Positions 38,301 to 48,948 are shown, numbered from the stretch's first letter. The stretch is 64,000 bases of DNA from Austropuccinia psidii (GCA_023105745.1 JALGQZ010000016.1:26529154-26593153), one strand, 5' to 3'. Numbers and translations: made by a program. The notes: generated by a model from the sequence alone, not told the origin.

Positions 38301-41213
38301 TTCATTATGTCCAATCTTCCTAATGACATCCATGTCCAGGAGTTCATTGATATGTTTCTCAATCTCTTTCCTGGTCTCCAGACTTGCTGGGTAAGGAGGT
38401 CTCCTTAACATGGGTGGATAAGGCCTTTCTACATCCAGATATAGTTCTATATCATGGCCTTTGATCTTGCCTAATGGTTCTTCACCAATGGCAAATGCTG
38501 GTCTATTCTTCCTCAGCATCTTCAGTAAACTTAGCTTTTGTTTACTGGTGAGGGTAGTGCTAAACTGTCCCTCTCTGAATTCTTTCAGAAGTTCTTCCAG
38601 TGGGTCCTGAGAAGATATCTGGTATATATCAAGAGAAAATTTCTTTTCCTTGTTAGTACCAATGCTAATATGCCTGTTTTTACTGTTGTAAATATCTATG
38701 CCATACATCCTCTGGTAATCTGTTCCCAGTAAAAACCCTTGGATGTGGGCATCTTCAAGCATTACAGACTCTGGGTGGAGTCTGATATTACCTTTTCTGT
38801 GGGGTATAATTATCTCTTTGATAATTGTCCCAATAGAGGTCATCTTTCCAGATGCACTCTTAAAGTTCTTTGCCCTGGTGGGCAAGAGTTCTTTTTCCCC
38901 GTTTGGGAAGTGGTTATCCAGATAATTTCTGGCCACTATGGAGCAGTGTGCTCCACTGTCAATGATCAGTGGGTGCTGAGAATTGTCAATACATACAGTC
39001 ATTTTTGTGGCTGTTCCATGTATATATGCCATTCCTTTGGTTGGTGTAACCAGGAATGTTTGTGCATCTTGTGTATGTTTACACAAGTTCTTGTTGGCAG
39101 TGTCTTGTGGCATGCCTGCTTCTAACTGTATATCCTGGATTTCTAGTGGGGTTTCCTCTTGGTATTCCACTAGAAATTCCTCTCTTGGGTCTTGATCCTC
39201 ATCAGATGGTTCTCTAATGGCATCACCCATAGAGTCTGATTCAGAATCCTCTGTTGGAGGTTCTTCTTCAGGGACTTTTTCTATAGCATAGACTTTCTTC
39301 TTTGCTTTTGGACAGTTGTTGGCATAGTGGTCTGTTGAACCACAATTGTGACAAGAATTCTTCTTCTTTGCCACTTCTGTCACTCTTTCTCTGGGTTTGT
39401 CTTTAAACTCTACCCTGAAAGGTTGTTTCTCTTTGAAACTATTGCTTCTATATGGGGTGAATTTCCCTATATTAGTCCTTTTCCTTATGTCTTGTAAGGT
39501 ATTGGCTATATCATCTAGAGTGCAATTTGGGTTGCATCTGCACTTTACTGCATGCTCTAGTTCTCCTGGCAGTTGTGTCAGAGGTTTATGATTCCTCATT
39601 TGAATGTTCATTTGAGGATCGATGGCTTTAAGTCTTTTAGACTGTCTAAGAGACCACTCATATGGATCTTTGTCCACAGAGTATTTGTCATTTTCAGATG
39701 ACATGGTCTTTTGCCATATCCAAGTTCCATTACTGTACTTTTGGATTATTTGACTCTTCCACCATGGCCAATTCCTTCTGCCATGGATTTCTTTCATTTC
39801 AGTGTACCATATACTTGCATGACCTTTAAATGCAGTATTCAGTCTAGCAGTAATCCAGTAATCTGGTATGCTTGGTACATCAATGAAGAGTCCATCAATA
39901 TAATCTATGAGCTCCATATGATCATATTCTCCTGATCCAGAGAATTTGGGCCAGTTTGAGGCCTCAGGAAGCTGTTTCAAGGCTTCCTTCTCTGAATAAG
40001 ACATGCCATCTCCATCCTGGTATTGTGATGGAGATCTTGCCTTATTCAACAACATGGCATCTGGTTTGATGTCATCTGGTTGATATGGATTCTCCATAGC
40101 TTGGCCTTGTGGTTGGGGCTTTAAGCTATGGTAGGCATCAAACAATTTGTTGATGTCTTGGTTCAGACACTCCCTGTCCCTGCTGCTATGGTGTTGCTCT
40201 TCAGGGACCTGATTCAGTCTCTTGTTGGTTTCTTCAGAGGATTTGCTCAGTTGAGCATATCCTTCCTGAAGGTTTTTAACTATCTGCTCCAATGAGGCTT
40301 GAGTTTTCCTCATCCTCTCTTGGGCAGTTGCAAATTCTGCAGCCTGCTTTGCAGATTTCTCAGCATATTGGGACATTTGCAACCACAGTGTGTCACTGTT
40401 GATGTTGCTCTCAGATGTGATAATGTTATTTTCAGTCTGAGTGGGGGTAATGTTTCTATTACTAGGACTACTGATTCTAGAGTGGTTTACAACTACTTCT
40501 GGTTCTTGTGTACTTCTTTTACCAAATCTAACAGCTTCTGGATCATGGGGTCTGACTCTTTCCTCCTCTGGTTGAAGGAGGCTTTGTTCTTGCCCTTGTT
40601 GCCTTGTCTTCTCCTGGAAACTTCCTGGAACTGTGAAGAATGGTGACTCTTGGCCACTGATCTGCTGGTTTCTGAATGGTGTGAAGCCACTGGAGAGCTG
40701 ATTTGGCCTGCTCCTTGTGAACCTGAAGGAATCTGAGTAGGCCCTTTCTGGGTTAACTGTTCTTCTATAGCTTGGATAGTGGCTTGATTCTCCCTTATCC
40801 TCTGTGCCCTTGCCTCCAGGAGTCTGTGCTGCCTGGTAGGGTTCCAACCCTTGGTGATTACCATAAGGTCCTTGAAGTCTATCTCTTTGAGACAGATCTT
40901 CTGGCAACTTGATCCCAGTTCTGCCCAGTGAGTTGCTAGGTTGAACCTCTTGTTGTCCATGCTCCATTGAAACAAATCTTTGAGGAGTTGGTGGATTTGA
41001 AGAACTTGATCCATATCCTTCCAGTCCTCTGGTTTGAGGTTTCTGTTGAATTGGATTGTGAATGGCAAGGTTGATATTATCTCCCTCATTGTTTTGCCAT
41101 CCACCACTGTGTCCAATGTGTCTTCTTTCAGGTCTTCTGGTTCTAGACATTCCTGCTCTATCCTCTGGCTGGTTCCTTTGGAAGCCAAGGTCTCTGCGGT
41201 ATGCAGGGGGCAT
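35358..41213 (-). CDS. Gag-Pol polyprotein of element B, 1951 aa, intact
   Basis: A single frame encodes all structural and replication functions. Residues 1-260 are Gln/Pro/Arg-rich and probably disordered. Residues 280-340 are coiled-coil-like, 410-590 capsid-like. The zinc knuckle is C621, C624, H629, C634. Protease has D752-S-G, and RT has YIDD at 1091-1094. RNase H has D1240, E1286, D1311 and D1356. The integrase zinc site is H1511, H1518, C1548, C1551, and the core is D1581, D1643, E1679 with 35 residues between the last two. A chromodomain-like tail (about 1895-1945) suggests heterochromatin targeting. Gag and Pol are fused without a frameshift. The ATG at 41213 lies one base after the ORF0 stop (TGATATG) and has G at -3. 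Residues 1-240 overlap a second conserved frame. Confidence 0.95.
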   Translation of the reverse strand: MPPAYRRDLGFQRNQPEDRAGMSRTRRPERRHIGHSGGWQNNEGDNINLAIHNPIQQKPQTRGLEGYGSSSSNPPTPQRFVSMEHGQQEVQPSNSLGRTGIKLPEDLSQRDRLQGPYGNHQGLEPYQAAQTPGGKGTEDKGESSHYPSYRRTVNPERAYSDSFRFTRSRPNQLSSGFTPFRNQQISGQESPFFTVPGSFQEKTRQQGQEQSLLQPEEERVRPHDPEAVRFGKRSTQEPEVVVNHSRISSPSNRNITPTQTENNIITSESNINSDTLWLQMSQYAEKSAKQAAEFATAQERMRKTQASLEQIVKNLQEGYAQLSKSSEETNKRLNQVPEEQHHSSRDRECLNQDINKLFDAYHSLKPQPQGQAMENPYQPDDIKPDAMLLNKARSPSQYQDGDGMSYSEKEALKQLPEASNWPKFSGSGEYDHMELIDYIDGLFIDVPSIPDYWITARLNTAFKGHASIWYTEMKEIHGRRNWPWWKSQIIQKYSNGTWIWQKTMSSENDKYSVDKDPYEWSLRQSKRLKAIDPQMNIQMRNHKPLTQLPGELEHAVKCRCNPNCTLDDIANTLQDIRKRTNIGKFTPYRSNSFKEKQPFRVEFKDKPRERVTEVAKKKNSCHNCGSTDHYANNCPKAKKKVYAIEKVPEEEPPTEDSESDSMGDAIREPSDEDQDPREEFLVEYQEETPLEIQDIQLEAGMPQDTANKNLCKHTQDAQTFLVTPTKGMAYIHGTATKMTVCIDNSQHPLIIDSGAHCSIVARNYLDNHFPNGEKELLPTRAKNFKSASGKMTSIGTIIKEIIIPHRKGNIRLHPESVMLEDAHIQGFLLGTDYQRMYGIDIYNSKNRHISIGTNKEKKFSLDIYQISSQDPLEELLKEFREGQFSTTLTSKQKLSLLKMLRKNRPAFAIGEEPLGKIKGHDIELYLDVERPYPPMLRRPPYPASLETRKEIEKHINELLDMDVIRKIGHNEIVEITTPVLITWHDGKSRLCGDFRALNNYTKADRYPIPRIPHALDKLAKAKYITKMDCMKGFHQNGVKPNSMKLLRIICHMGIYEYTRMPFGIKNAPAHFQRMMDTIFQEEIMEGWMVVYIDDIIIYSETWEDHVQYIDRVLSKCTPINLKISLKKCNFGQQELLALGHKVSGLSLAIDHNKVAAVLQKPVPKNIKEMQSFLGFASYYRNHIKNFAHITSSLYNLCSKDVVFEITKERRDAYERIKYELTNAPVLILPDFELPSKLYIDAACIQGLGAALHQRQIVDGEPREGVICYISRQLKDSEARYGATQTECLCLVWALEKLHYYLEGAVFEVYTDCTALKSLLNMKTTNRHMLRWQIAIQEYRGNMTIIYKEGKSHTNADGLSRWPLDNVKSNPAYDPEVAAKIPIHFMEINRKKNFRFSEWAPGSGTLDSGNTDSEGTETPILGISSSELHNEFFNAVLKSYANHKQCSILLQLLQQKYRSPELETQLEEPWLRAYKDNKFFLIDGLSYHREKHTSALTVIDRDHISLILQECHDCPYMGHMSEDRTKERVASTAWWPKWVQELSEYINTCEGCQKANRKHGKKYGLLQHIEEPKHPWETINMDWVTGLVPGGKENYNACLIIVDRFSKSMRCLPCHKEDTAMDTALLFWNNIISTCGVPKIIISDRDPKFTSEFWTNLYDMLGTKLAFSTAYHPQTDGLAERMIQTMEDILRRFCAYGMEYKDHEGYTHDWVTLLPAVQLAYNTSQHSTTGKTPALVEKGWNPLLPVDHLKKNLLTIHPTAKDFHDMWKKACDTAAKCIAEAKEYNKQRWDKSHMEPDFKEGDQVLVSTLNFNNLKGPKKMRESFVGPFTIIKLIGKNAVEVKLTEEFSRKHPVFPVSLVKPYFQTEEDKFPSRKKNTTPPEIVEIEDSPRPVSKIIRARKIRLNGKDQRQYLVRFKNQTADKDKWLAEDAIPDGNLHLRRFRASRRTEQSHQ

Positions 41214-41227
41214 ATCAGTGTTTGCAA
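40493..41227 (-). CDS. Alternate-frame ORF overlapping the N-terminus of Gag (element B)
   Basis: A 244-codon open frame lies in the -1 frame relative to ORF0, entirely over gag. It looks more like a folded protein than the Gag reading of the same DNA. It has a Trp-containing helical part ([34 protein letters not shown]), a basic linker ([11 protein letters not shown]) and a C-terminal helix ([13 protein letters not shown]). Element D has the same order in the same relative frame (WFRAAKEEEW, LWQGAMN, GGWSP, GKGKGKANW, VFNMARTLMEF), and C and E share it more closely. Its first ATG is at 41089. Candidate splicing (41262 to 41193) would join ORF0 to it. No known family is recognised. It may be an accessory or Gag-like protein. 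Confidence 0.6.
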   Translation of the reverse strand: MQTLICPLHTAETLASKGTSQRIEQECLEPEDLKEDTLDTVVDGKTMREIISTLPFTIQFNRNLKPEDWKDMDQVLQIHQLLKDLFQWSMDNKRFNLATHWAELGSSCQKICLKEIDFKDLMVITKGWNPTRQHRLLEARAQRIRENQATIQAIEEQLTQKGPTQIPSGSQGAGQISSPVASHHSETSRSVAKSHHSSQFQEVSRRRQGNKGKNKASFNQRRKESDPMIQKLLDLVKEVHKNQK

Positions 41228-41261
41228 GCAGTCAAAAACTTTATGTTCTTAGGGTATTTAC

Positions 41262-41561
41262 CTTTGACTGTGCCTTGTACAAATTTGTTATCTGCTGATT
41301 TGGGCAGTTTGCCTTTGGAGGTTACAACCGGGTTAGTAATTGTAATCTTCCCTGTACAAGTGGTTAAGGTTGGTTTACCTTGTATTGAAGCAGAGTTTTG
41401 TGGTTTTCTACTCCTCTGAGTGGCTATTGGTGTCCACTTCTTGGCTGTAATGAGGCCTTCACTAAGCCTTTTTCCTTTACCCTTGCTGCCCTCTGGTTCT
41501 GAGGGTGTCACTGGTGTGTTGGCCTGTTACTGGGTTTCAAGGGGGATGTAGTTTTCTTCCA
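41262..41561 (-). other. ORF0 / candidate exon 2 of element B leader
   Basis: It is bounded by an acceptor-like CTGTTTTGATTCAG (exon from 41561) and a donor-like CAAAG|GTAAAT (exon end 41262). Open for 98 codons to the TGA at 41215, basic, with no ATG and one in-frame TAA upstream (41527-41529). Collinear in C and E. The exon would join the alternate frame in phase (1 nt + 2 nt). Confidence 0.45.
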
Positions 41562-42135
41562 CTGAATCAAAACAGGAAAAAGAAGGCTTATGTCAGTTAA
41601 GACTTCTTAAAAGGCTGGTTTTGCACATCTAAGAATGGCCTCTGGGCTTGTATATTATTACAGTATGCCCTTGTATGATGACAGTGTAATTGAATTAACA
41701 GTTTCACGTCAAAAATACAGCTTATGGTGTCCTGTCACACTGTTTGTGTGTCAGTATCCCTCAGATACACTTGTGGTTTGCAAGTGTATTCTGTAAAAAG
41801 TGGTTTGTATACAAGTGTTATTGAATTAACAATACACTTGAACACGCCTCAACTGATGGTTTTTCAGTGAGAGGTGTCCTTATTCAGTCAAGAATACAGG
41901 ACTTTATTAGTGGCTTATGTGTTTTTATATGCAAAACACGCCAAAAAATAATAAATTACTGTGGGTGTTAACCACGTAAAAAATAGTCTTATAATATGAG
42001 TATATAAAAAAAAAGGTAAAAATATATAAAATATATATTTTTAAATAGAAATTACGCCTAAAAAGGATAAAAACATGGTTAATAAGTCATAAAACAGAGA
42101 AAAGACTTACTTGTAAGGCCCAAAAAAGTCAAAGA

Positions 42136-42151
42136 CACGGCCAGGCCCCCA
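42136..42151 (-). other. Primer-binding site of element B
   Basis: In element sense TGGGGGCCTGGCCGTG, three bases after the 5' LTR. Identical to the site of element D. The TGG start complements a tRNA CCA end. The next base implies a C at position 73, as in eukaryotic tRNA-Pro. Confidence 0.75.
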
Positions 42152-42481
42152 AAATGTCAGGATGATACTATGATAAAGGTATAACTAGGCTGATTACAAC
42201 TTTAACTGTGTATGTGACACGGCAGAAAATGATTAAAATAAATTTATAAAGGTTTTATAATAGGATAAAAGGGTTCTACTATTGAGAAATAGTGGTGGTG
42301 AGCGCTATTGAGAACCCTGGGTGCAGGCTTTATCTGTTGGATTACAATAATAAAGTCTACAATAATTAAAGATTATAATTATACCTGATTATTTAACCAA
42401 GAGTAAAACTGTTTTTGACAGTTTACTACGTAGGTTATTCAAGAGCAGGATGAGGAAAGGATTTTGGCTGTGAAAAGCCCT

Positions 42482-42489
42482 CCTTTTAT
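42482..42489 (-). promoter_or_regulatory. Candidate TATA-like box of lineage-2 LTR
   Basis: GGATAAAAGGAGG in element sense is retained or nearly so in LTRs of B, E, C and G, about 100 nt upstream of the conserved donor-like CAG|GTATA. Confidence 0.5.
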
Positions 42490-42589
42490 CCTGAAATTGG
42501 GGTGAAAAGGCTGCTAGACCTTTCCACGTAGAGGAAGTGAAGATTTTTCACTCTCTATGACAGGCTTGTGGTTTGCAAACAGCCTGTAT

Positions 42590-42653
42590 ACCCTGTATTG
42601 GGCTCAGATGTGGTTTTGAAACCACATCTGGGCAGTTTTCACCAATACAGGGT
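42590..42653. repeat. Nested perfect inverted repeat in lineage-2 LTR
   Basis: Outer arms ACCCTGTATTGG (42590-42601) and CCAATACAGGGT (42642-42653). Inner arms CAGATGTGGTTT (42605-42616) and AAACCACATCTG (42619-42630) with a 2-nt loop. The same structure is at 34337-34400. It lies upstream of the TATA-like box. Confidence 0.9.
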
Positions 42654-43585
42654 GAAAATTTTCATCTGGGGACCTCACAGCCTGATTCTGACGTGTATGA
42701 CACGTAGAATGCTGTACAGAAACTGTATGGGACCCCAGTATTGACTGACATATGAGGTATTGAAGTAAAAACATGCTTCTTCGTCTATTTGACACCTCAT
42801 ATTCATGGTTATGGGATATTATCCCATGGTAAGGCTGTATCTGACAGCAGGTGGGATTTTGACCTTAAAATGGTCATAACTCTGTCCGTTTTTGAGATAT
42901 CAAGCTCAAAGTTGGTTCATTGAATAGCTCTGTATGAGCTCTACACAATGGTACCCAACTTGACATGGTTATCATTAAATACGACAAAGTTATCTCATGT
43001 ACAAGTATTTTTGTACATTGGCGTGGTCTGGTCAAAAAGCTGTATTAAGCTTGTTTGGCCAATAACTTCTGTTGTAGTTGAGTTATGAGGAAATGGATGG
43101 CACCATCAGATAGCCCTGATTGTGCTCTTTCCAAAAAGACCCCACTTCAGGTATCTCACACTAAAACTGTAAAAGTTAGATGAGAGGTGAATGTTTTGTT
43201 CACCCTTATTTGGTCTGAATTTGACCATAACTCAAGTAATACTGGTGCTAGCTCAGTTTGGCTGGTACCATTGGATAGCCCTGGCTTAGAGCTTCATTTT
43301 GAGCACCCATTTGATGGGGTTAAGCATCTCTTTCTAGATTTTAGATGAGAGGTGAAAATTAAGGTTTATGCTCAGCAATAACTTTGAGCAGGAATAACTT
43401 TGTTATTTCTTGTCCTATGGTGATGGGACTTATATTTTCAGGAAGAGGTGAGTTTCCTCTTTCTTTTGATACCTTTTGAGCTAATTTGGCTCAGCTCCAT
43501 GTTTTGGTGGTATTTTGGCTATACCATTGGTTTATGGTATTTTGGCTGTCATGCTTGTGCTCTGGTTTTGAGTCACAGGCTGACA

Positions 43586-46078
43586 CCATGTATATATGTC
43601 ATTCCTCTAGTTGGTGTTACTAGGACATTCTGTGCATCTTGTGTATGTTCACACAAGTTTTGCTTTCAGTATCTTTTGAAATTCCTGCTTCCAACTGTAT
43701 ATCCTTAATTTCTAGTTGTGTTTCCTCTTGGTACTTCACTAGGAATTCTTCTCTTGGTTCTTGTTCAGCATCAGAGGTTTCTGTAATGGAATCACCCCTA
43801 GAGTCTGATTCAGAATCCTCTATTGAGGATTATTCCTCTGGTACTTGTTCAATGGAAGCAACTTTTTTTGTTGCCTTTGGACAGTTGCTAGCATAGTGGT
43901 CTGTTGATCCACAATTGTGAGAAGTTTTCTTCTTCTTGGTCACATCTTCCAGTCCTTCTTTGGGTTTTCTTTGTTTCCAAACCTGTGAGGCTGTTTTCTT
44001 TGAAGCTGTTGCCTCTTTATAGAGAGTTCTCACCTATATTTGGCCTCTTCTTTACATCTTGTAAGGTATTGGAAATATCATCTAGAGTGCAACTCTGGTT
44101 GTATCTGCATTTCATTTCATGCTCTGGTTCTCCTGCTATCTGTGTCAAGAGCTTGGAATTTCGCATCTGAATGTTCATTTGAGGATCAATGGCATTTAGT
44201 CTTCTATACTGTCTAATACACCACTCATATGGATTTGAGTATTTGTCATTCTCAAATGACATGGTCATTTGCCATATCCAAGTACCATTTCTGTATTTCC
44301 GGATTATTTGGCTCTTCCACCACGTTAAGTTTCTTCTGCCATGGATTTTTTTCATTTCGGTGCACCAGGCACTAGCATATCCTTTGAATGATGTGTTCAA
44401 TCTGGAAGTAATTAATTAATCTGGTATACTTGGTACATCAATGAATAGTCCATCAATATAATAAATGAGCTCCATATGATCATCTTCTCCTATGCAAGAG
44501 AATTTTGGCCAACTTCAGGCCTCTGGAAGCTGTTTCAATGCTTCCTTTTCTGAATAAGTCATATTATCTCCATCTTGCTATTGAGATGGTGATCTTGGCT
44601 TATTATCCAACAAGAAATCTGGTGTGATGTCTTCTTGGTCTGGATTATTCAAATCATGTCCTTGTGGTTGAGTATTCATGTTTTGTCAGACATTAAACAA
44701 TTTTCTTATTTCTTTATCAAGAAATTCCTTGTGCCTCTTGCAGTGGTATTCCTCTTCAAAGACTTTATTTAGTATTTTGTTGGTTTCTGAAGAGGGTTTT
44801 CTCAATTTAGCACCACTGTCTTGGACATATTTTATTGTTGCCTCTTGTAAGGTTGTCAATTACTGCAAAGTTTCATTGCTCCTATGGAGCGTATCAGACT
44901 TCTCTTGAGTTTTCACTGAAAATTGGGACATTTGTAACCACAGTTGATCACTGTTTAGATTACTTTCAGGAATAACAACATTGTGTTTATTTTGAGTGGG
45001 GGTAATACTGCTATTACTGGGGCTACTGATTCTAGAAGTATTTACAGCTATTTCTGTATCTTGTGTACTTCTTTCACCAAGTCCAAGAGCTTCTGGATCA
45101 TTTGGTCTGACTCTCTTTGCCTGTGGCTTAAAGAAGTCTTGTTTTTGACTTTGTATCCTTGTTTCTCCTGGAAAATACTTGGGATTTTGAATAAGAATGG
45201 TAGCTTTTTCTGACTGAATGGTGTGAAACTACTGGGCAGTCTAGTTGGTTTTCTCCTTGTGAGACTAAAGGACTCATAGTAGGCCCTGTCTGGCTCAATT
45301 GCTCTTATATAGCTTGAATAGGGGCTGTATTCTCCCTTATCCTGGTTGCCCTCTCCTCCACAAGTTTGAACTGCCTGTTGGGATTCCATCCTTTGTTGAT
45401 TACCATAAGATCTGTCAAGGACAGCTCTTTGAGACATACCTTCCAGCAGCTTTCTCGGAGTTATGCCCAGTTTGATGCTAGGTTTAGGCCCTTGTTGTCC
45501 ATGCTCCATTGGAATAAGTCTTTGAGTAGTTGGTGGAGCTGAAGAACTTGATCCATATCCTTCCATTCCTCTGGTTTGAGGTTTCTGTTGAATTGGAAGG
45601 TGAATGGTAGAGTTGGTATTATTTCCCTCAGTTTCTTGCCACCCACTATGGTGTCCATGGTGTCCTGGTCTGTCCTCTGGCTGGTTCCTTATTATTCCAA
45701 CGTTCCTGAGGTGTACAGGGGACATATTAGTGTTTTCAAGAAGTCAAAAGCTTTATTTTCTTAGGGTAGTGACCTTTGACCTTTCCTTGTAAAAAGTTTT
45801 TATGCACTGCTTTCGGCAATTTGCCTTTGGAGGTTACAACTGGGTTGATTATGGTAATCTTCCCTGTAACAGTTATCAAGGTTTGTTTACCTTGTATGGA
45901 AGTAGATTTTTGTGGTTTTCTAGTCCTCTGTGTGGCAATTGGTATCCACCGCTTGGTGGTGATGAGGTCTTCACTATGCCTTTTCCCTTTTCCCTTGCTT
46001 CCTTCTATTTATGAAGGGGTCACTGGTGTACTTCCTTGTGATTGGGTCTCAAGTGAAATGAAATTTTCTTCAACCTAA
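43586..46078 (-). pseudogene. gag and ORF0 remnant of element C
   Basis: The ORF0 region is 46078-45729 (Lys-rich, matching B and E, with stops). The Gag N-terminus is 45725-45048 (the end of this frame reads in the alternate frame after a frameshift: [15 protein letters not shown]). The capsid-like part is 44400-44017 (NLTWWKSQI), and the zinc knuckle near 43930 reads [14 protein letters not shown], losing the first cysteine. It continues into the protease part at 33901 beyond element B. Confidence 0.88.
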
Positions 46079-46234
46079 TCAAAGTAAATGAGGTCTTATT
46101 TCAGTTAAGACTTCTTAAAATTCCATTTGAATGTCTAAGAACAGCCTCTGGGAAATATATTACTATATTTTGCCCTTGTATTATAATTTTTAATTGAAAT
46201 TATCAATTACACATCAAAAATACTGGTTTGTGGA

Positions 46235-48158
46235 TGTGAGCCTTGAGGTATATTTTACATACCCAAATAGGCCACAATTATCTTAAAAAGAAATTTTGAA
46301 TTATGCAAAACTCATAAGTCATGCATATATCCAAAATTCATCATTTTCAATTTCAGAAAAGATGAATAACTTTTTATTGAGTAAGTAAATCCATGGATTT
46401 AAGACCAGATTTGGATTCTACACAAAAATTCACCTAGGGTAGCTCCATAGAGTGAATAAGCTCAATTTAAGTATTTGAGGTGGTAAAATGGAAAATACTT
46501 CAATACCACATCATTAATACCACATAAAAGATCCGTGAAAATTTTTGTTTTTCTTGATTTTTAGCCAAAATAATGGGAAAGTGAGAAATCCCATGTTACA
46601 TGTACACTAAGAATAGTGTTATGCATGTTTTGAGCACTTAATATCATGGTATTCTTACATGGACTTTTGGTACACCCATAGTGGATATCTCACTTTAAGC
46701 TTAAATTACTATTTTGACGTAAAAATTAGGCAAGGGGGACAAAAGACATCAAAGAGAGCCAGGGTACCCAACTTCTGAGGCCTCAGAGGCGTGGATAGCT
46801 CCAGAGCATGGATCCATGGCTCATCTTGGCCCAATTGGTAAACTAAAACTCTTTGGGAACTTAGTTACCAAGTTACACCTACTGTAATCATAAGAAAAAT
46901 AGCAAATAACCTGCTATTTTGACGTGCCAAGGAGGTAATAAGCTACTTAGACTCCTGTAACCACGTCAATTCTTGATGACTTTCCATGACTAGACCCTAA
47001 AAGAGTAATTAAACCCTTTTGGGATGCATATTCAGTGATTTACCTCATAGCAACCAGCAAAATACTGCTATTTGCAATTCTACGTAGAAATAAGGTAAAA
47101 ACTTCAAAAATTCATTAAAAATACAATTCTTAATGAATCCTTCTGAAACCTTCAGGACCAATGGAGAACTGTATTATCTATGGTACAACCAAAAAGAATT
47201 ATGGTTTTACTAGTAAAATCAAAAGTTTTACTTACAGTCCATTTTTGACTATTCTACGTGAAACACTGAATCTTCAAAAATTCACAGTAATTACAACCTG
47301 TGATGAAATTGGCAATAACATTGATAACTTTTAGAAATCAATGATTATTTTAGAATAAAAGAAGATTTACAGATGTTACTCCTTTTATTCTTAACCATAT
47401 TGGGGTTGGTAGTCACGTGAAAGCATCAATTAAGTAATTATGATAATCTTACGTGACAACAGATGATGCAATCATTAATCCAAAAGGGTTTATTGTTTTC
47501 TCACTCACTGGTTTTTCAGTTTGCTCCATGGCACGCCTCTGTGAGCTGTTGTTGACTTAAAAGAAGCCTCTTCTTGCTGTTTTTTCCGTATCATCATCTT
47601 ATCAATTTATTAAATCATTATTACCAACAAGTAAGTATTAGTTAAAGCTATTCTTAAGTGTTTTAAATCTTTCCAAATCATCCAGAAAGACGTGAAATCC
47701 TAGAATCCAACTATATATTGTTGTAATACTGTTATAAATCCTTTTTGATCCCTTAAATCCACAATTCCACGTCAAATTTCTCTACTCTTATCTATCAATA
47801 AGTTCTTTGGAGTATTAGTGAGTCATTTATTCTTAATTCTTAAAGTTTTTCTCTAGTAATAGTTTTCTTCAAGAATTATCTTTATAATTATTCTTGCAAA
47901 AGATAATTATATATTAAAATAATTTTATTATTTTAATAAAGAAGTTTTTATTATTAAATTCTTCTTGTAATTGATTCTAGTAGACAATTACTTGCTCACT
48001 GTTAAAATCACTAGTAGTGCTTAACACGTGAAAGAAATAATTTTTTTAATTATTTAATTGTGGTTATAATAATACTTTATTATTATATTTCATAAGAACA
48101 GACATAGTACTGTTGATTAATAGTAATATTATCATCAGTTTCATAGTCACATCTTACA
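46235..48158 (+). repeat. 5' LTR of element D
   Basis: TGTGAGCCTTGAGG...CACATCTTACA. It has 28 ATG triplets before 47531 and none after. It contains 14 CpG, ten of them in ACGT. Confidence 0.97.
47557..47636 (+). promoter_or_regulatory. Candidate core promoter and LTR splice donor (element D)
   Basis: TTAAAAG at 47557-47563 is followed by a donor-like CAA|GTAAGTATT at 47631. Transcription would start near 47590, close to where ATG triplets vanish (47531). The same arrangement is present in the A LTR. Confidence 0.5.
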
Positions 48159-48160
48159 TT

Positions 48161-48176
48161 TGGGGGCCTGGCCGTG
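48161..48176 (+). other. Primer-binding site of element D
   Basis: TGGGGGCCTGGCCGTG, two bases after the LTR, identical to element B. Probably primed by a tRNA-Pro-like tRNA. Confidence 0.75.
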
Positions 48177-48544
48177 TTTTTTGAACGTTGTACCCTTAAT
48201 TCATATATTTTTAAGCTCTAAAATATATTAATTTAATTAATTTTTTTCTTTCAATTTGGAGTTAAAATATTTTTATTTTTGAAATTGTTTTAAAATCTTT
48301 TTCATTGAGGAATTTGGTTTAATTTTATATTGTTTTTACACGTGGCTTTTTCACATCCAAAAACTTATAAAATTATTCTTTGAGTTACTCTGAATTAATT
48401 TTCATTCAAAATCTTAAATTTTAATTTTTTTCTTTAAAAAGAATAATTTTTTTAATATTAAAAAATATAAAACTTATAAAAAATCTTTAAAAAATATTTT
48501 AAAAAGTATAAAAAATAATTTTTCTCTTTTATAATTTCTTTTAG

Positions 48545-48688
48545 TGTCTTTAATCAAATACTGTGCAGCTGGCAACAGACTCAGTAAAAGATATATCACT
48601 AGTCCAGAATCTGAAGACAGTATTGAGGTGCAGATTGCTAAAAGAGGCACCTTATTCAACTCAGAAAAAGCTAAATTACCACCAAAAG
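48545..48688 (+). other. ORF0 / candidate exon 2 of element D leader
   Basis: Preceded by the acceptor-like TATAATTTCTTTTAG and followed by the donor-like CAAAAG|GTGTGT. Open to a TGA at 48730-48732 with no ATG. Joined to 48949 it continues in phase into the alternate frame, as in B. Confidence 0.45.
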
Positions 48689-48948
48689 GTGTGTATTTTA
48701 TCTTATATTTTCACCTTTTATCTTTAAATTGACGTGAAAATGGTGCATACCAGAAATGGAAGCAACTATTCAGTCCAACCAGATGGATGTAGACAAGGAA
48801 GAGGCAAGACCAAATCCAGAAGTACCAAATCTTCCACAAGAAAGACACATCTGGAGGATGCCAGAGTTGCCCCCCATTCCCCAAGGTCTGTACCAACAGA
48901 TTTTGACGTAAATTCTGAGCCTGAACTAATTTATGATAATATTTCCAG
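48689..48948 (+). other. Candidate phase-1 intron containing the Gag-Pol start (element D)
   Basis: GTGTGT donor, branch-like ACTAAT (48925-48930) 18 nt before the acceptor TATTTCCAG. It contains the Gag-Pol ATG (48740) and the ORF0 stop. Retention gives Gag-Pol. Removal makes the first ATG of the RNA 49065, in the alternate frame. Confidence 0.45.

Larger units (their letters stand above)
33902..43585 (-). mobile_element. Element B: complete Ty3/gypsy retrotransposon (lineage 2)
   Basis: 9684 bp with two 1431-bp LTRs (33902-35332, 42155-43585), a polypurine tract complement at 35333-35345, PBS at 42136-42151, and an uninterrupted Gag-Pol frame. The perfect 5-bp duplication CCATG (33897-33901, 43586-43590) lies in the gag/protease region of C. 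I count about 17 LTR differences by eye (about 1.2%). All catalytic motifs are present, so it may still be competent or only recently silenced. CpG is strongly depleted in the coding region. Confidence 0.97.
42155..43585 (-). repeat. 5' LTR of element B
   Basis: 1431 bp, the same length as its partner. In element sense it carries the palindrome (42653-42590), the box ATAAAAGG (42489-42482) and a donor-like ATCAG|GTATAA (intron from 42384). From 42155 to 42623 the element-sense strand has no ATG. Confidence 0.97.

Noticed and set aside
36916..39591. Many plus-strand frames of 60-128 codons across element B
   Set aside because: Antisense shadows of the minus-strand Gag-Pol frame; low-complexity Ser/Leu/Phe-rich, as expected for reverse readings.
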